Source: Planococcus citri (Eukaryota; Arthropoda; Insecta; Hemiptera; Pseudococcidae). Taken from it: a DNA stretch of 64,000 nt. Both the position numbers and the translations under genes were made by a program. The first letter of the stretch is position 1. Each line of letters starts with the position of its first letter. The stretch lies in the NCBI RefSeq assembly GCF_950023065.1, contig NC_088679.1:76756001-76820000 (forward strand), read 5' to 3'. The notes below the pieces were generated by a model. That model did no database searches and had not been told where the DNA came from. It saw only the letters and a list, made by a program, of their open reading frames with translations. Of this stretch, positions 1 to 12,455 are shown one piece after another.

Positions 1-1985
1 TCTTTCCTCACGCACGAAAAAAAAATCCGCAGCTTTGGGGAAAAAATTTCAACACTTTTTTTTTCGTTGTTGAAATTTACTTACACGAGTTAAGGGTTTT
101 ATTAAAGTAAAGCTACACTATTTTCATTTCAATTTAGAAAAATAAATCGCGCACATTCGAATGGTAATTCCATTAAACAGGTACTTTATCGTGTATTCGA
201 ATCGTATTTCTCAATTTCTTGGGTAATTTAACGATAAACTGACTCTTGAAGGAAACCTTTCACATTTTACCAGCATAAATAACCGGTAATGCTAACTTTT
301 AACTGATAACAAATGAACCACGTTTCCAATTTTGAAAAAGCTCCTTATATGCAACATTAGATATTTATACGGAGCATTTTCATCAGATATATACAATAAA
401 TCACCATAATAATTATAAATTTATCAAACCAACAACGCCACAATATCACAAACACGATTAAACAAATCCACCAAAATAATAAAAAATTTATAAACTATTT
501 AATCTCTTCGATCGACCAATCACCAATTTCCCCACCAAGAATAAATAATTAATATTAGATACACGTTTAAAATTCACAGCTTCCTTTCACCTCCCAAACC
601 GGAGAAATCTTCAGCGTTAAAACCATTAAAATAAAAACACCAACTCGAAATCAAAAACCACAAAAAAATACTTACAGCGAAAAATTCAAAAACAGTAAAA
701 AAAAATAACGTAAACTTACGTAATAAAATTCGAAAGCAACAGTTGAGATTTTTGGCGTGTCGTGCCGTATCTATAGTGTCGTGTGTCGCACAATATACGA
801 TGTTAAACTGCAAGCTTAAAGTCAAGTCAACAAATACTTCCGTTGACTGAAAAGTACCGACTTTAATGTAACAGTTTTAAAGGGTTTTTATAAATTGCAG
901 CGCCAGCGCAACTTCATTCAAAGCGTCCAATCAAAAATTCCCACCCACAACAATAATTATTCAGTCTGGTTAGCAACATGCTATTTTTCCTAACCGAAAA
1001 TTCGCCTTCGTCTTGCCATTTCCATCTACGAGTACTAGTTTTAAACGTACTCGAGTATTTCGAGCTTTTTTTTTTTTAAACTCGTATGCTCGTAAATAAT
1101 TTTGGAAAAACAAGCCATCGTATGTTCATGTTTATGTGATTTTGGACTGTGGAGATCGCATGTCCGTGGGTGGTTGTACTCGTATAAGAAGACGATGAGT
1201 ATGTTTCCTCAACTCGGGAGGTTTTCGTCGGTTTTTCGGGTATTAAAATTTTTTTTATTTTTCTGACTCGAAAGTATAAAAATAGCCAACTGCGTGACCA
1301 CCATAATTGTACTCTGTACATATATTTCGATGCACCCTCGTGCACATCTACGAAATGATGATTTCAGCCAATTTATAAGAGTACTCACGTTGGGGTATGA
1401 GACATGAGACGCATCTCCGCATGTTCGTATTCTTTTTAAACGCACACATTGTCTAGTCTATAATCTAGTCCCATCACCAACAGACCAATTTATAGCAAAT
1501 CTACGCTCGTGTGGTATTTTTTTGTCGTCTTCATCCCCGTACTCCTCGTATTCCTGCTCGAGAGTTTAGTTCATTCCGAGAAATAAATTTTTACTTCGTA
1601 TTTGTCACATTTTACACAACTACATAATACAATCTTAGTTAGCTCTCGTGAAGAGATAAAAATGCAAGATATCAGCTTGTTGAGATTTTCGTAAAGGTCA
1701 ACAACTTTTCTATACACAGGATGTAACAAAGTATCTATTAGTCCAGGAAAATTAGCTAAAAAAAGGGGTTCGTGGAGAAAAGTGAGGTAGATCGTTCGAA
1801 AATAGTTTTCCATAGAAGAATTGACCAAGCGGATGTCCTTAAAAATGAATGTCGATCTCTCTCGCAGATATTCACTTGAATTAGGGTAAAAGATTCATCG
1901 GAAAATGCCCACTAAATGTATTTTTTGCGTAAAATTTACTATAAAAAGTCTTAATTTCTTGTCAAAATTCTAAACAAGTCCTGAT
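1..1985. other. AT-rich non-coding stretch
   Basis: No gene is recognised. The text is ordinary AT-rich intronic or intergenic DNA with several short TACTCGTA/ACGAGTAC motifs. On the minus strand a GTAAGT splice-donor-like string (rc of 714-719) follows about 100 bases without a stop, so a non-coding first exon ending at about position 720 is possible. No ATG opens that frame and no acceptor or promoter could be tied to it. Confidence 0.4.
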
Positions 1986-1989
1986 TTGT

Positions 1990-2440
1990 TGCCCAAAATC
2001 ATGATTTTTGTTAAAATTATTCACAGATTCAAAAACATCCTAACATTTTAGGATTACAAAGAAATTCGAAAAAAAAATCCATTTTCTAAGCAGACATTTT
2101 AAAAAATCCCGATTTTATGTCAGAAATTATTGTATCTAAATTCTAAAAGTCCTGATTTTAGCCGAGACATTTTTTTTTAATCTCAATTTTCGCCAGAAAT
2201 TTGAGAAAATCTTGATTTTTAAGCGAAAAATTCTAAAAAGTCTTGATTTTTTTCCAGAAATTCGAAAAAAGTCCCGTTTTTTTCAGAAATTTGAAAAAGG
2301 CCCGTTTTTTCAGAAATTTGAAAAAGGCCCGTTCTTTAGCCAGAATTGGAGAAAAGTCCTTTTTTTTAAACAAAAAATCAACAAAAATCTGTCAGTTCTG
2401 AAATCGATCTGATTTTTTTTCAAAATTTTTTTTAAAAATA
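1990..2440. repeat. Degenerate low-complexity array
   Basis: A run of imperfect units of roughly 40-50 bases, each with a T-rich stretch, a 'CAGAAATT' or 'CCAAAATT' core and an A-rich stretch ending near 'AAAGTCC'. Units at 2255-2340 are nearly identical ('TTTTTTCAGAAATTTGAAAAA' with small changes). The same style of text recurs at 4.3, 19.4, 31.2 and 60.9 kb. A 66-codon frame through it (2212-2412) is a product of the periodicity, not a gene. Confidence 0.7.
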
Positions 2441-2654
2441 TGGTAATTTAGGCTAATTTCTATTCATCATTTGTGATGAGCAGGAATGCCTCCACTACAT
2501 ATAGTAGTGCCTATTGTACTTACCACGTATCCTAGTTATTCTTAAAATAACTAGGTATCATAAATATTATAGTCACGTAGCTTAAATGATCCATCGAAAT
2601 TCATTACAAATTTACTTCCGGGTTCGAAAGTTCCTATTGGGCTAGTTTTCATTT

Positions 2655-3127
2655 CTAATGCGAATTTTTTTTTTCAGCTGCGTTACTTAGGATTTTATTA
2701 TTACTTTTCTTACTTATAGTCCTTTTGACTATAATTTTTACTTTTTCCGTCACAGACGAAGACAAAATACTTACTTTTTGAGAACTTAAAAACGTTCTCT
2801 TATTAATTATGCCTTTTAATTGCCTTTTGAGTCTTAAACTCCAAATTTTCTTTTTTAGTAATTTTTCATAGTCTTCTCTCTTTTCGACCCTGTTAGTGTT
2901 GCTGTCGTCCTTGTCGCATATTGTAACTTTTGATAAGTGATCTGTGCACCCATTCAATTGAGCACTCTATGCTTATCGCTGTTGCGAGCATTTTTTGCAC
3001 AGGACTTTCAGTACACTTAGTAATTACCTGCCTTTGCTCATTTCTTACTTGTGGCTTTCCTTTTTGTCATCTCAAAAACGCCTGTAGCCATCACTGCAGA
3101 CTAGGGAGGGGCAGGTGGTATCCCTAG
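2655..3127 (+). other. Internal remnant of the LTR element
   Basis: On the plus strand, one short frame (2930-3127) contains a cluster of cysteine and histidine residues around 'CSHHC' that could be a decayed zinc-knuckle of a gag protein, but the spacing does not match the usual C-x2-C-x4-H-x4-C. On the minus strand a Lys-rich 100-codon frame (2655-2957) is open but shows no domain. Neither is likely to be expressed. Both sit inside the deleted element. Confidence 0.25.
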
Positions 3128-3246
3128 TGGATACAGATAGGACAGGGGGGAAAGGGAGGGGTAGGCGGCATTCCACTCCTATCCTTTGTTTTTTCCATAC
3201 TCTCCCCCGATGGCTTGGCTCATTGAGCGAGACTATGGGGGGCATT

Positions 3247-4302
3247 TTTGATGAGCAGGAATGCCTCCACTACGTATAGTAGTGCCTATTGTACTTACCA
3301 CGTATCCTAGTTATTCTTAAAATAACTAGGTATCGTAGATATTAAAATATTAGTCATTTACCGCGTAAACTTCTTTTTTAACGTATTGAGATTTGAAAGT
3401 TACGAGGTTAGATTTACCTATATTTCCCAGGTTCGCATAGGGCTCGTCTCTATGTGAATCCTGGTCGATTCTCACTTGAGTTCTTATCCGCAGCCACGGT
3501 AGATCTTCTCGTCAACGACCAACTTTATGTCACCTGTGGACTATGTCCACCCTAGCACTTCGATTAACCTAATTCTTATTACCCGCTTGTTTGGTTAAAT
3601 ATGTGTAATTTTAACGTAAATTCGTGGTTCATATCAAAGGGATCGACCCTTATTTCGGAATCTTGGATTACCTCTCATTATCCGGACATGAGAGTGTGAT
3701 CTTGTCTTAAAGTGCATTTAGATATTTTATTCATAGTCATCGCCCGGCCTAGTATTGGTGAGCCACCAAAGAGATGACAAACGCGAAGCTTAACCCTCCG
3801 AGTGCGTTCCTCCACCTAGAATTAATTATAACCTTATCGTAATTAATTAATAGACAGCGAGATGACGCGGTTTCGTCATATCCAAACTCGCTACGTAATT
3901 TTACCTTAATCAATAATTGATACTTGTATGATTATTGAGCATTTTATCTTCTTTTGAGATACAGTAATTTGTTCTGCTGCATTCTCCCATCTTTAATTAT
4001 AGAAATAATGCATCCCTATTTGTAGTATTTTCACATGTAATGTATTTTATGAAATAATACAGGAGTCATTACATGTTCTTTCGAGTATTTATTTGGTACT
4101 GATACTCTAAATTTATAATGTACTTGGGTAAAAGAAAGACCAAGAGCCTGTTCCCAGAGCTAGCCAGGTTCTTAGCAATTATTCCTTTCCTAAGGAATAA
4201 TTCTTGGATTTTTTATATGAGCCGTTAGACGAAGATAATTACCCAACACGTAATTAGCTATTATTCTCACCACAGCCAGTCTTTCCCAATCCTAATATTA
4301 CA
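3247..4302 (+). repeat. Probable full-length 3' LTR (about 1.06 kb)
   Basis: Follows the G-run, starts with the sequence shared with the left LTR remnant and ends in ACA next to the CATT duplication. It has noticeably mixed composition compared with the flanking low-complexity text and no open frame. An alternative reading is a short LTR of about 105 bases ending near 3357, with the rest being host DNA. The matching CATT at the far end favours the long version. Confidence 0.5.
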
Positions 4303-4309
4303 CATTATT

Positions 4310-4590
4310 TTGTCAGTTTGAGAAAATTTTGATTTTTAAATGGGAGATTCAAAAACTTCTGAGTTTTTTCAGGATTTTAATGAAAAAGGTCACGATTTTT
4401 TAGCCCACATTTGGAAACAGTCATAATTGTTTCCAGTAATTCGAAAATATCTCGATTTTTCAATCATTCTGATTTGTTGTCAGCATTTTTTTTCAAAATC
4501 TCAATTTTTGCAAAAATTTCATAAAAGTCTCAATATTTTCCTAAAATTGTAAAAAATTCCAATTTTTGTCAGAAAGGCCCTAGGCAGATA
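4310..4590. repeat. Degenerate low-complexity array
   Basis: Same T-rich / A-rich alternating text as at 2.0-2.4 kb ('AAAATCTCGATTTTT', 'TCAGCATTTT'). It directly follows the LTR element, which suggests that the element inserted into a larger array of this kind spanning 2.0-4.6 kb before insertion. Confidence 0.55.
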
Positions 4591-4599
4591 AGTATGGTC

Positions 4600-5084
4600 G
4601 AGCGGCCCGGAGACCTTCGGAGGTGAAACTTACGTGATGTATAGGTACCCCCAAGATAAGTATTTTCCTCAAGTTTTGGACCTCAACTCTGAGTGGTTCT
4701 TGAGTAATTCCTCAAAAATCGAAAAATCATTTTTAATTTTTTTCTCAGGATTGACTAGGCCGATTTTTTTCAAACTTGAACCAAAGTGTACGTAGGGCTT
4801 TTCCCAACAAATCAACAGCCCCCTCCCACCACTTTTCCCCCTCCAAATTTCGATTCAATTTTTTAAGGTCCCTCTTACCCCCCCTCCCCCTCAAGACCTT
4901 TTGGCACCCTTTTTGAAAAATATTTTTTAGGTGCAGTATTGATCCTAGAACAACATATAACTTACCCAAAATTGTACTTTGGGTGCGCCATAGTCAAATT
5001 CGACCAAAACTAACACCCCCTCACCTGTAATAAGGTTAATATGGTGCCTACGCCACTGCTATTGAAGTAATTTCTGGAGTATTG
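4600..5084. other. Unassigned non-coding stretch
   Basis: Mixed composition with runs of C and T (4800-4900). I see no open frame with a recognisable product, no terminal repeats and no splice signals that stand out. Confidence 0.35.
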
Positions 5085-6050
5085 TTTATAATGTTGTAAT
5101 TTTTAAATGAAAATGATTTTTTTCAGAGTCGTTATTCACAAATTCCAATTTAGGGGCAGCGAAGCACCCCCTCCCCCCAAATTTGGGCGAAACTTTCAAA
5201 AAGAAACCTGGGGCATGTGACATATCGAATTGTATGTTTTTGGTAACGCTGAACACGAATATGACGTCAGATTTCTGATTGACCCCCACCCACGGCCCCC
5301 AACACCTCCCTAAGTGAGGTAAAAATTTAAAAAAGGGGGTTTGTTCGTGCGACACATGAAATAGTATGTTTTCGATATCGCTGAACACAAATATAGCCTT
5401 AGTTTTTCAAATTGACGTCACCCATAGCCCCCAGAACCTCCTCCCATGGGTAATTGTCCAAAAAATTTATTGAGTGCCATTGAAAAATTTTCTAGTTTTT
5501 TGGTGGGAGATTTAAAATAGCACTGTTTTTTTTTAATACATAGGTAGTAAAAAAGTCATAGTTTTTAATCAGAAATTCAAAAAATTTGCAGATTTTTTTG
5601 TTTGCAGAAGTGTAATAAAATCTTGATTTTTGCCGGACATCAGACATTTAATAGTTTTGAATTTTCTGTACATATAGGAAAAATTCATTATAACATACTA
5701 TACGACCGCCCTTTTTTTTTTCATTCATGTAATGGAAATGACGATTTTGTGAGAGGGGGTGGGGTAGGGGGCGGTACCCTAATTCAACTCAATACCTGCG
5801 ATAGAAATCGACATTCATTTTCAAGGACATCTGCTAGGTCAATTCTTGTATGAAGACCTATTTTCAAACGCGTATATGATCTTTGCTAAGACACCCTTTC
5901 TTTGAATAAGCTGAGCCCAGAAACCAAATTTGGGGGGCTTAGATCCACAATAGGGGAGAACGTTCACCAGGGACGCGAAGGGACACTTCAGATTCGTGTT
6001 TAGCACATAAAAATGGATCAGTGTATGCCAAAATTCAGCTTTATTCATAA
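5085..6050. repeat. Rearranged copy of the 55-59 kb palindrome family
   Basis: Text at 5145-5215 (GC-rich, ending 'CTGGGGCATGTGACAT') matches the outer arm of the 55-59 kb palindrome. 5215-5440 contains about one and a half units of the 'GACGTCAGATTT...TGACACATG' satellite seen at 58.47-59.07 kb. 5905-6040 matches the segment around 58.3-58.43 kb ('GGGGGGCTTAGATCCACAAT'). The last segment is in the opposite relative orientation to the first, so this copy was rearranged or is the fused remains of two arms. Confidence 0.6.
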
Positions 6051-6059
6051 CCTCACTTC

Positions 6060-8160
6060 TCCCATAGCCTACATATCTACATGGAGTTTTGATTAGAACA
6101 AACTTACGTTATACGTATCATTTAAATACACCATAATATAGGTTTGTAAAACAGAATCAATTAGTTCGGCACCGCTAAATGAGATATTTTAAAGCACCGT
6201 TCATCTCTTCAACAACCAACACGTTTAAATTCACCGCGAACCGCAAAATCCCGACAAGAAGGTAATCAATTCGTTAATTGGTGCTAAATTACCATAAACT
6301 AGCGTAAATATCGAAACCGAAATTCAACTTTCGATATTCTTCCAAACGTGTTAATTTCTGACACGTTGATTTAATTTTTTTTTTCCTTTTTGAATTGCTC
6401 TCGATCTGTTTAGCCTTTGAAAATGAAACAAACATGGAAACAGGATATTCAAATAATTGATAAATTATGTTGCACAAAAACAAAAAAAATTAAACAAAGA
6501 ATTAGGAAAAAAAGAGGCTAGGTAAAGCCAACATCAAAGGGAGAGAAAAAAGCTTGTCGTGAAAAATGTGAGGGGTTTATTTACACAAAATTTTGCGCTA
6601 TTGATGTTTGACATCGTGTATACGAGTATTACAACACTGAACGTCGATACATTGTTTTTAACAGAATTATACGACCGAAAACTGAAATTTTTACGCATCA
6701 CTACCGCTTAACTCGATGTTAAAGAGTAATTATATTATATTTTTTTTCAACGGATGACTTTTTTGGCTTAGAGAAAAATTTACAAAAAATAATTTTCATC
6801 GGGAAATTGTCACGATTAGAAGCCAGTAAGACCAAAAAAATGATGATTTCTTCTATTTTTCAGGGCAAAACTGAAGGACATATCGTAGAACATAATCACC
6901 CCCCCCCCCCCGCTTGAATCCGTACTTTGCCTTTTCTGATCATTCTACAAGCCTTCAGAGTGATTTCCAATTTTTTCAGCTGGTGTGAACTAATTTCAGC
7001 ATTTAATGTTTCGGTTGGTGGAGTACTTTGGAGCCCTCCGTCGATTCCTACATATTTTTCCAATGGTTTGAATACTTTCCTACGTTCAAGTTTCAGCATT
7101 CAGCTACATAATATATTTTTCACTATTATACCTACACGTAAAAAATCATCAGTCCAACCACATGAGAAAAATTTTGCATAGTTTAGCTGTAAACACACCA
7201 CGTTATCATGCACCATACACAATGTTATCAACAAGTTTGGTTGGCGAGTCTTTTGTGGTGCATTCCGCGAAATACCTGACATCTGTTTGGTACCTCACTA
7301 CAATGCAGAAACTCGTCTCTTCTCCTAGAATTTGTCTTTTCATAACATTCCACAACACCGGACACATGTGTCCACATTCAGATGATTAATAGAGAGGTAC
7401 AGCTTAGTACGAGTATGGATAAGACAATAAAACAATATTGTATAAAAATTCTTCGAACACCAGTTCAAATATGCACATTGTATTGTATGCACCAGTAAAT
7501 TGGTATTTGCATTTTTTTCCCCTTTCAAGAATCGGACTTTTGTTTTCAACCAACATAATAAACTCTGTGTTCTTTTTAACTTTTCTTCTCTTGCCAAATA
7601 CGACATTAGTTGGGTAGTCAAAGCATACAATATACATTCACCTAAAAATCATCTCTCTAAAATTCTACAAATATTATTTACAAATCAAAAATCAGCAAAT
7701 TTCTGAATTAAACGATTCTCAAAAAATATCCTTTTAAGACCTTGAAAAAATAGTTATTGAGATTTTATTCACGTTGAAATAGATTTTCAGTAATCAGGCA
7801 AAAAAAATCATTGAGTATCCCTGTTATGATGAATGAATAATTCAGTGATGAGATATCGTAGGAAATATTTGACAAAAGGAAATTTTGAAATATTGACCGA
7901 AAAAGTGAAGAAATTTTGAGATTTTTAGTGGTTTGACTATTCTTTTACATAAAAATATCAAGCAATTTTTTATGGGTACCAAAATTTCAAAATCAGCTAT
8001 TGTGATTTTTTCCCACGCTTTTTTCTTTTTAAAAAAAATCAATAGTAGGTGTTTTTATGCATACTTTTTCACAATTTCAATTTCAAAAAATGGAAAAAAC
8101 CAGGGGAAATAATACCCTATTTTTTTCTGAGAAAAAGTGAGAAAATTTCGCGCTTCCGAA
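6060..8160. other. Unassigned AT-rich stretch
   Basis: No recognisable gene or element. A C-run at 6900-6911 and several A/T runs are present. Overlapping short frames around 7.1-7.7 kb on both strands encode nothing recognisable and lack conserved residues. Confidence 0.35.
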
Positions 8161-8161
8161 A

Positions 8162-8516
8162 TAGTGGTGTTGATATTTCAGATTTTAAAATATCGATATA
8201 TCGATATTTCTCATAAAATCACAAAAACTGCAGAAATTTAATGTAATGAGCCTGAAGAATAGTTTTTTTTTGAGAATAAATTCGAAATTTTTAGCCATAA
8301 ATACAATTTTCTAGGTTTTTGGAGGAAGGTGCTAAATTATTAATTCATTAATTACCTACTTAGATGTAAAGTAATTTTTCTTCAAGCAATGGATTTTCCA
8401 CCAAACATTTTTTCCTACTTTCCACCTGGAAAATATCGATATATTGAACTATCGATATTTATACTTCGATATCGATAATTTCGATATTAAAAAAGATCGA
8501 TATATCAACACCACTA
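8162..8516. mobile_element. 355-bp MITE with 15-bp terminal inverted repeats
   Basis: Begins TAGTGGTGTTGATAT and ends with its exact reverse complement ATATCAACACCACTA. Just inside both ends lie runs of ATCGATAT, themselves palindromic. No transposase frame is present. The 8-bp flanks do not match, so no target duplication can be shown and the superfamily is open. The end sequence style is compatible with hAT. Confidence 0.65.
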
Positions 8517-9310
8517 GTCTCGCTCTCGTCTACATCGACTTTTCATTTATAAAAACCAAATATGCAAAGTATACTAGCGCACCTGCAAGCTGCAACCACA
8601 TTATTCTTTCTGCGAGGGAAGAAGGGGTAGTTTCACCAAGGATGATTTTGGTTTCAATGCGAAAGTCGTTTCATTATTGTCAAGTAGCTCTAAGTCGTCT
8701 AAGAAGTGGTTCTTTTTTTTTTTTGTAAATTTCATTAGACTATTCTTGTACACAGCACTAATTCGAGTATTCGTTCTGTTTATTGTGTCTTCCAGTTTGT
8801 AGCCCGCTATACAGTTGAATATTATCGGTGAGTTGAATTGACATGGATAACTTTTATATGCTCATTATTTTTTTCATGGTACCTGTATTGGAATATTTCA
8901 CGTTTTATCGGATTGCATGGAGGTGATAAGTCGTTGACTGATGGCAGAGCTATATCCATGCTGGTCAGCTGGTGGTATGCTCAACCAACGCCAACCTAAG
9001 CCTCATTAATTATTCTTCCAAATCTGGCCATAATTATGTAATATTGTGAAAAAAGCTCCATTGACCCATCATGTTCCACGAAATGACGAAGGAATCATTA
9101 TAAATTAAAATCCCGTAGTCATGGGTAAGTTTTTTTGAAACAAAGTGATACGAGGCTTAATTGGACTTCGAGTTGCGTTTTCAGTATTCTGAGACCCATG
9201 AATCTCTAAATCTATGCTCGTAGGTAATCAAAAATGTAGATATTAATTAAATTTCTTTAAAATTTCACAAAGCTCAGCCCCTTCATTTCTAAATGGTTTG
9301 AGAAACGTTA
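8517..9310. other. Higher-complexity stretch with weak exon-like signals
   Basis: This piece has less homopolymer than its surroundings. On the plus strand a pyrimidine-rich acceptor (ending CAG at 8795) is followed by 32 bases and a GTGAGT donor (8828-8833). Frame 1 of those 32 bases is open and the other two are closed. A second GTAAGT donor lies at 9125-9130. These could be chance, and I do not call an exon. Confidence 0.2.
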
Positions 9311-9312
9311 TA

Positions 9313-11379
9313 GTCGGGGAGCCCGCATAAGGATCTATTGCACCGCCGCCTCCTGTCGATCCTCGGGACAACTTTTTTCTTAAAGGGGTAGTCCTAAGGA
9401 ACATTTCCAGCCCTTGTACTCAAAAAAAAAATGGCCCTACTTACAAAATGGTGGGCATTTTGATTGACAGGTCAGCCGAAATCGCAGATTTTGCGTTACA
9501 ACATGAGACTAGCACGAAATTTTTTAAACCGTTCAGAGGTAGATTGAAAGATCAGGCAAAAATTTATCACCTGTCAAATTTTCAAGCGCTAAAGTGATTT
9601 TTTCGATTTTTGGTGAATTTTTGAAAATCAAATTCAGGTCAAAAATGAGGGAAAAATCAAAATTTTACCAAATTGACCAAGAAAGCTGAAATTTGAGATA
9701 TACCCTATTTTCGACATGCCAAATCCATTGGAAACTGTTTCAAACCGTTTTGAGTAGTTCGGGAGCTTCCAGCAGATTTTTGAAACTCGAAATTCCTAAA
9801 ATTTCATCAAATGGAGTTGGAAAAGCCGAAATTCATTCTGCAAACTAATTTCAATACGCTACGAAGTCGACTGCAGGTGGATTTCAAGTGGGTTTGGAGC
9901 CTCCAGCGATCTTTTGAAAGTTACTGGAGCCTCCAGTAGATTTTTTAAACTTGAAATTCCCACAAAATTTCTTTAAAATGGAGTTGGAAAGCCGAAATTT
10001 ATTCTGCAAACTAATTTCAATACGCTACGAAGTCGACTGCTGGAGGATTTCAAGTCGTTTTGGAGCCTCCAGCGACTTTTTGAAGGTTGTATGGCGTTTT
10101 TTGGAAAATTGAAATTTCCAGAAAAAAGCTGGGAGCTTCAAAACCATTGAAACCATCATGCATAACTCCATTTGATAAAATATTGTGGGAATTTCAAGTT
10201 TCAAAAATCTGGTAAAGATTCCAGTAATTTTCAAAAAGTCACTGGAGGCTCCAAAATGACTTGAACCCACCTGAAGTCGTCTTCAGAGGGTGTTAAAATT
10301 GAAGTTCAGAGTAAATTTCGGCTTTCCATCTCCGTTTGATGAAATTTTGGGAAATTTAAAGTTTCAAAAATTTACTGGAGGCTCCAAGAATTTTCAAAAA
10401 GTCGCTGGTGAAGTGACATTGAACCCACGAGCAAGCAGTCGGCTATTTAACTCAATTTGTTGAAGTTTTGTAGAAATATCAATTTTCAAAAATCTACCGG
10501 AGGCTCCAGTAGTTTCCTAAAATTCCCTAGAGGCTCCAAAATGACTTGAAATCTACCCGCAGTTGACTTCATAGCGTACTGAAATTAGTTTACAGAATGA
10601 ATTTCGGCTTTCCAACAACATTTGATGAAATTTTGTGAAAATTTACAGTTCTAAAAATTTACTGGAGGCGCCAGAATGACTTGAAATCCACCTGCAGTCG
10701 ACTTCATAATTTCTTAAAATAAGTTCACAAAATGTGTGTATTTTGGCTTTCCAAATGCTTTTGATGAAATTTTGTGAAAATCTCAGGTTTCAAAAATCTA
10801 CTGGAGGCTCCAGTAATTTTCAAAAAGTTGCTGGAGGCCCCAAAAGACATTAGTTGTAGAGTAAATTTCGGCTTTCCAACTCCATTTGATGAAATTTTGT
10901 AGGAATTTCGAATTTCAAAAATCTGCTGGAGACTCCAGCACTGCTCAAAACGGTTTGAAACAGTTTCCAATCGATTTGGTATGTCGAGAATACAGGATAT
11001 CCCAAATTTCAGCATTCTTGGTCAATTTGGTGAAATTTTGATTTTTCTCTCATTTTTGGGCTAAATTTGATTTTCAAACATTCACCAAAAATCTAAAAAT
11101 CACTTTAGCACTAGAAAATCTGACAGGTGATAAATTTTTGCCTGATCTTTCGATCTACCTCTGTACGGTTTAAAACATTTCGTTCAAGTCTCATGCCGGA
11201 ATGCAAAATCTGCGATTTCGTCTGACCTGTCAATCAAAATGATCGCCATTTTGTTAGTAGGGCCACTTTTTTTTTGAGTACAAGAGCTAGAAATGTTCCT
11301 TAGGACGCCCCCTTTAAGGAAAAAACTGTCCCGGAGGATCAACAGGGGATGCAATGGATCCTTATGCGGGCTCCCCGAC
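9313..11379. mobile_element. Fold-back element copy 1 (2.07 kb)
   Basis: Terminal inverted repeats GTCGGGGAGCCCGCAT / ATGCGGGCTCCCCGAC, flanked by TA on both sides (9311-9312 and 11380-11381) as in Tc1/mariner elements. The inverted similarity does not stop at the ends but continues through most of the element, so each strand can fold on itself. Inside each arm are imperfect tandem units of about 160 bases marked by 'CTGGAGGCTCCAG'-type text. Long inverted repeats built from tandem subrepeats resemble Drosophila FB elements in layout. No transposase frame is present. Confidence 0.8.
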
Positions 11380-11381
11380 TA

Positions 11382-12271
11382 TTGCATTCATAGCACAAAA
11401 ATAAACGAATTTTCATTTTTTTGCTATGAATGTAATTTTTATCAACTTTTTCATGAAATACGTCAGAAAGAGGTCAAAATAAGACAACTGAATAAATTTA
11501 AACTTTTTTTGATGTTTGGAATTGAAAATTGAATTTTTTCGAATTTTAATTTTTTTTGTGATGAGGTCATTGCATTGAGTGAAAGGGGTTTTTCAACTTT
11601 TTCAACGGATACGTAAAAATAGGGGGTCAAATGGGTCAACTTTGCCACTCAAAACTTTTTTTCATGTTTTAAATCAAAAAATCGCATTTTTTCGCAAACT
11701 TTAAAGTTTTTAAAATTGACTTACGAGATAATGCCATCCTAATTTTTTAATTTATGTTCTTCAGCATGAAAAGTTGTCCATAATATATTTTTTTCAGAAT
11801 TTTTGAGAGTAGGAACGATATGAAAACTACGTTTTGAAACTTTTCAAGCTAATTTTTCGTACGAAAAAAAGTGGCAACACTGATTTTTATGATATCACTA
11901 AAGATATCACCAAAAAAGCCTTTCAGAACCCCTACCTATTGGAAAAAATCCATTTTGGTAGGTATCGCGGTTATCGAGTAATCCACTGCTGAAATTCATG
12001 ATAAGTATATATAAAGTTCACTGAAAACTTTGACACCCTGTAACAGCTTTCAAAAAAGAGCTAGAGGGCTACGATTTGCGCCATTGGTCATCCCTTCAGA
12101 CGATCTTTCCACAGGAAAAATTTCAAAAAAATCGCCGACGACCCCCCCCCCCCCTCCTTTAACACTTCTTGGTCGAATTGACGTGGAATGACTCATTACC
12201 TACCCTTCCCCTTGCAAAACATACTTCCTTGACATTTTTTGCTCGTATTACAACTTTAGATATCTGTATAA
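11382..12271. other. Non-coding stretch between fold-back element and RING relic
   Basis: AT-rich, with a C-run at about 12140-12153. A lone CACCCTG followed by TA at 12035-12043 looks like one mariner end, but its partner was not found nearby. Confidence 0.35.
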
Positions 12272-12455
12272 CTACATGCTTACAATTTTATTTGTACTAT
12301 AGAACTTCAGATGTCTGGAATATCGAACTCGTACGTTGGAATTGGATGCGCCTTTTGCTACGGTAATATCGCTCGACCGCCCGCAAACCATAAGCAAGAT
12401 CTCAAGCCGGAAGATTCAGATTGTTTTGTAACGCTCTGCCATCACGTCTACCATA

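Larger units (their letters stand above)
2472..4302 (+). mobile_element. Internally deleted LTR retrotransposon
   Basis: The first about 100 bases (2472-2575) are repeated almost exactly at 3247-3357, starting TGTGATGAGCAGG in the left copy and TTTGATGAGCAGG in the right copy. The right copy continues as a non-repeated block to ATATTACA at 4302, giving TGT...ACA ends typical of LTRs. The 4-bp sequence CATT flanks the whole unit at 2468-2471 and 4303-4306, a plausible target-site duplication. A G-run (GGGGGG, about 3236-3241) just before the right copy fits a polypurine tract. The left LTR would then have lost about 950 bases, and nearly all of gag-pol is gone: only about 670 bases lie between. 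A Gypsy-type origin is likely from the 4-bp duplication, but no reverse transcriptase is left to prove it. Confidence 0.65.

Noticed and set aside
2930..3127. Zinc-knuckle gag protein in the LTR element
   Set aside because: Cysteines and histidines are present but the spacing does not match a retroviral-type knuckle, so only a possible remnant is listed.
12035..12043. CACCCTG|TA as the end of a mariner
   Set aside because: No matching CAGGGTG partner with inverted flanking sequence was found upstream, so only a stray match can be claimed.
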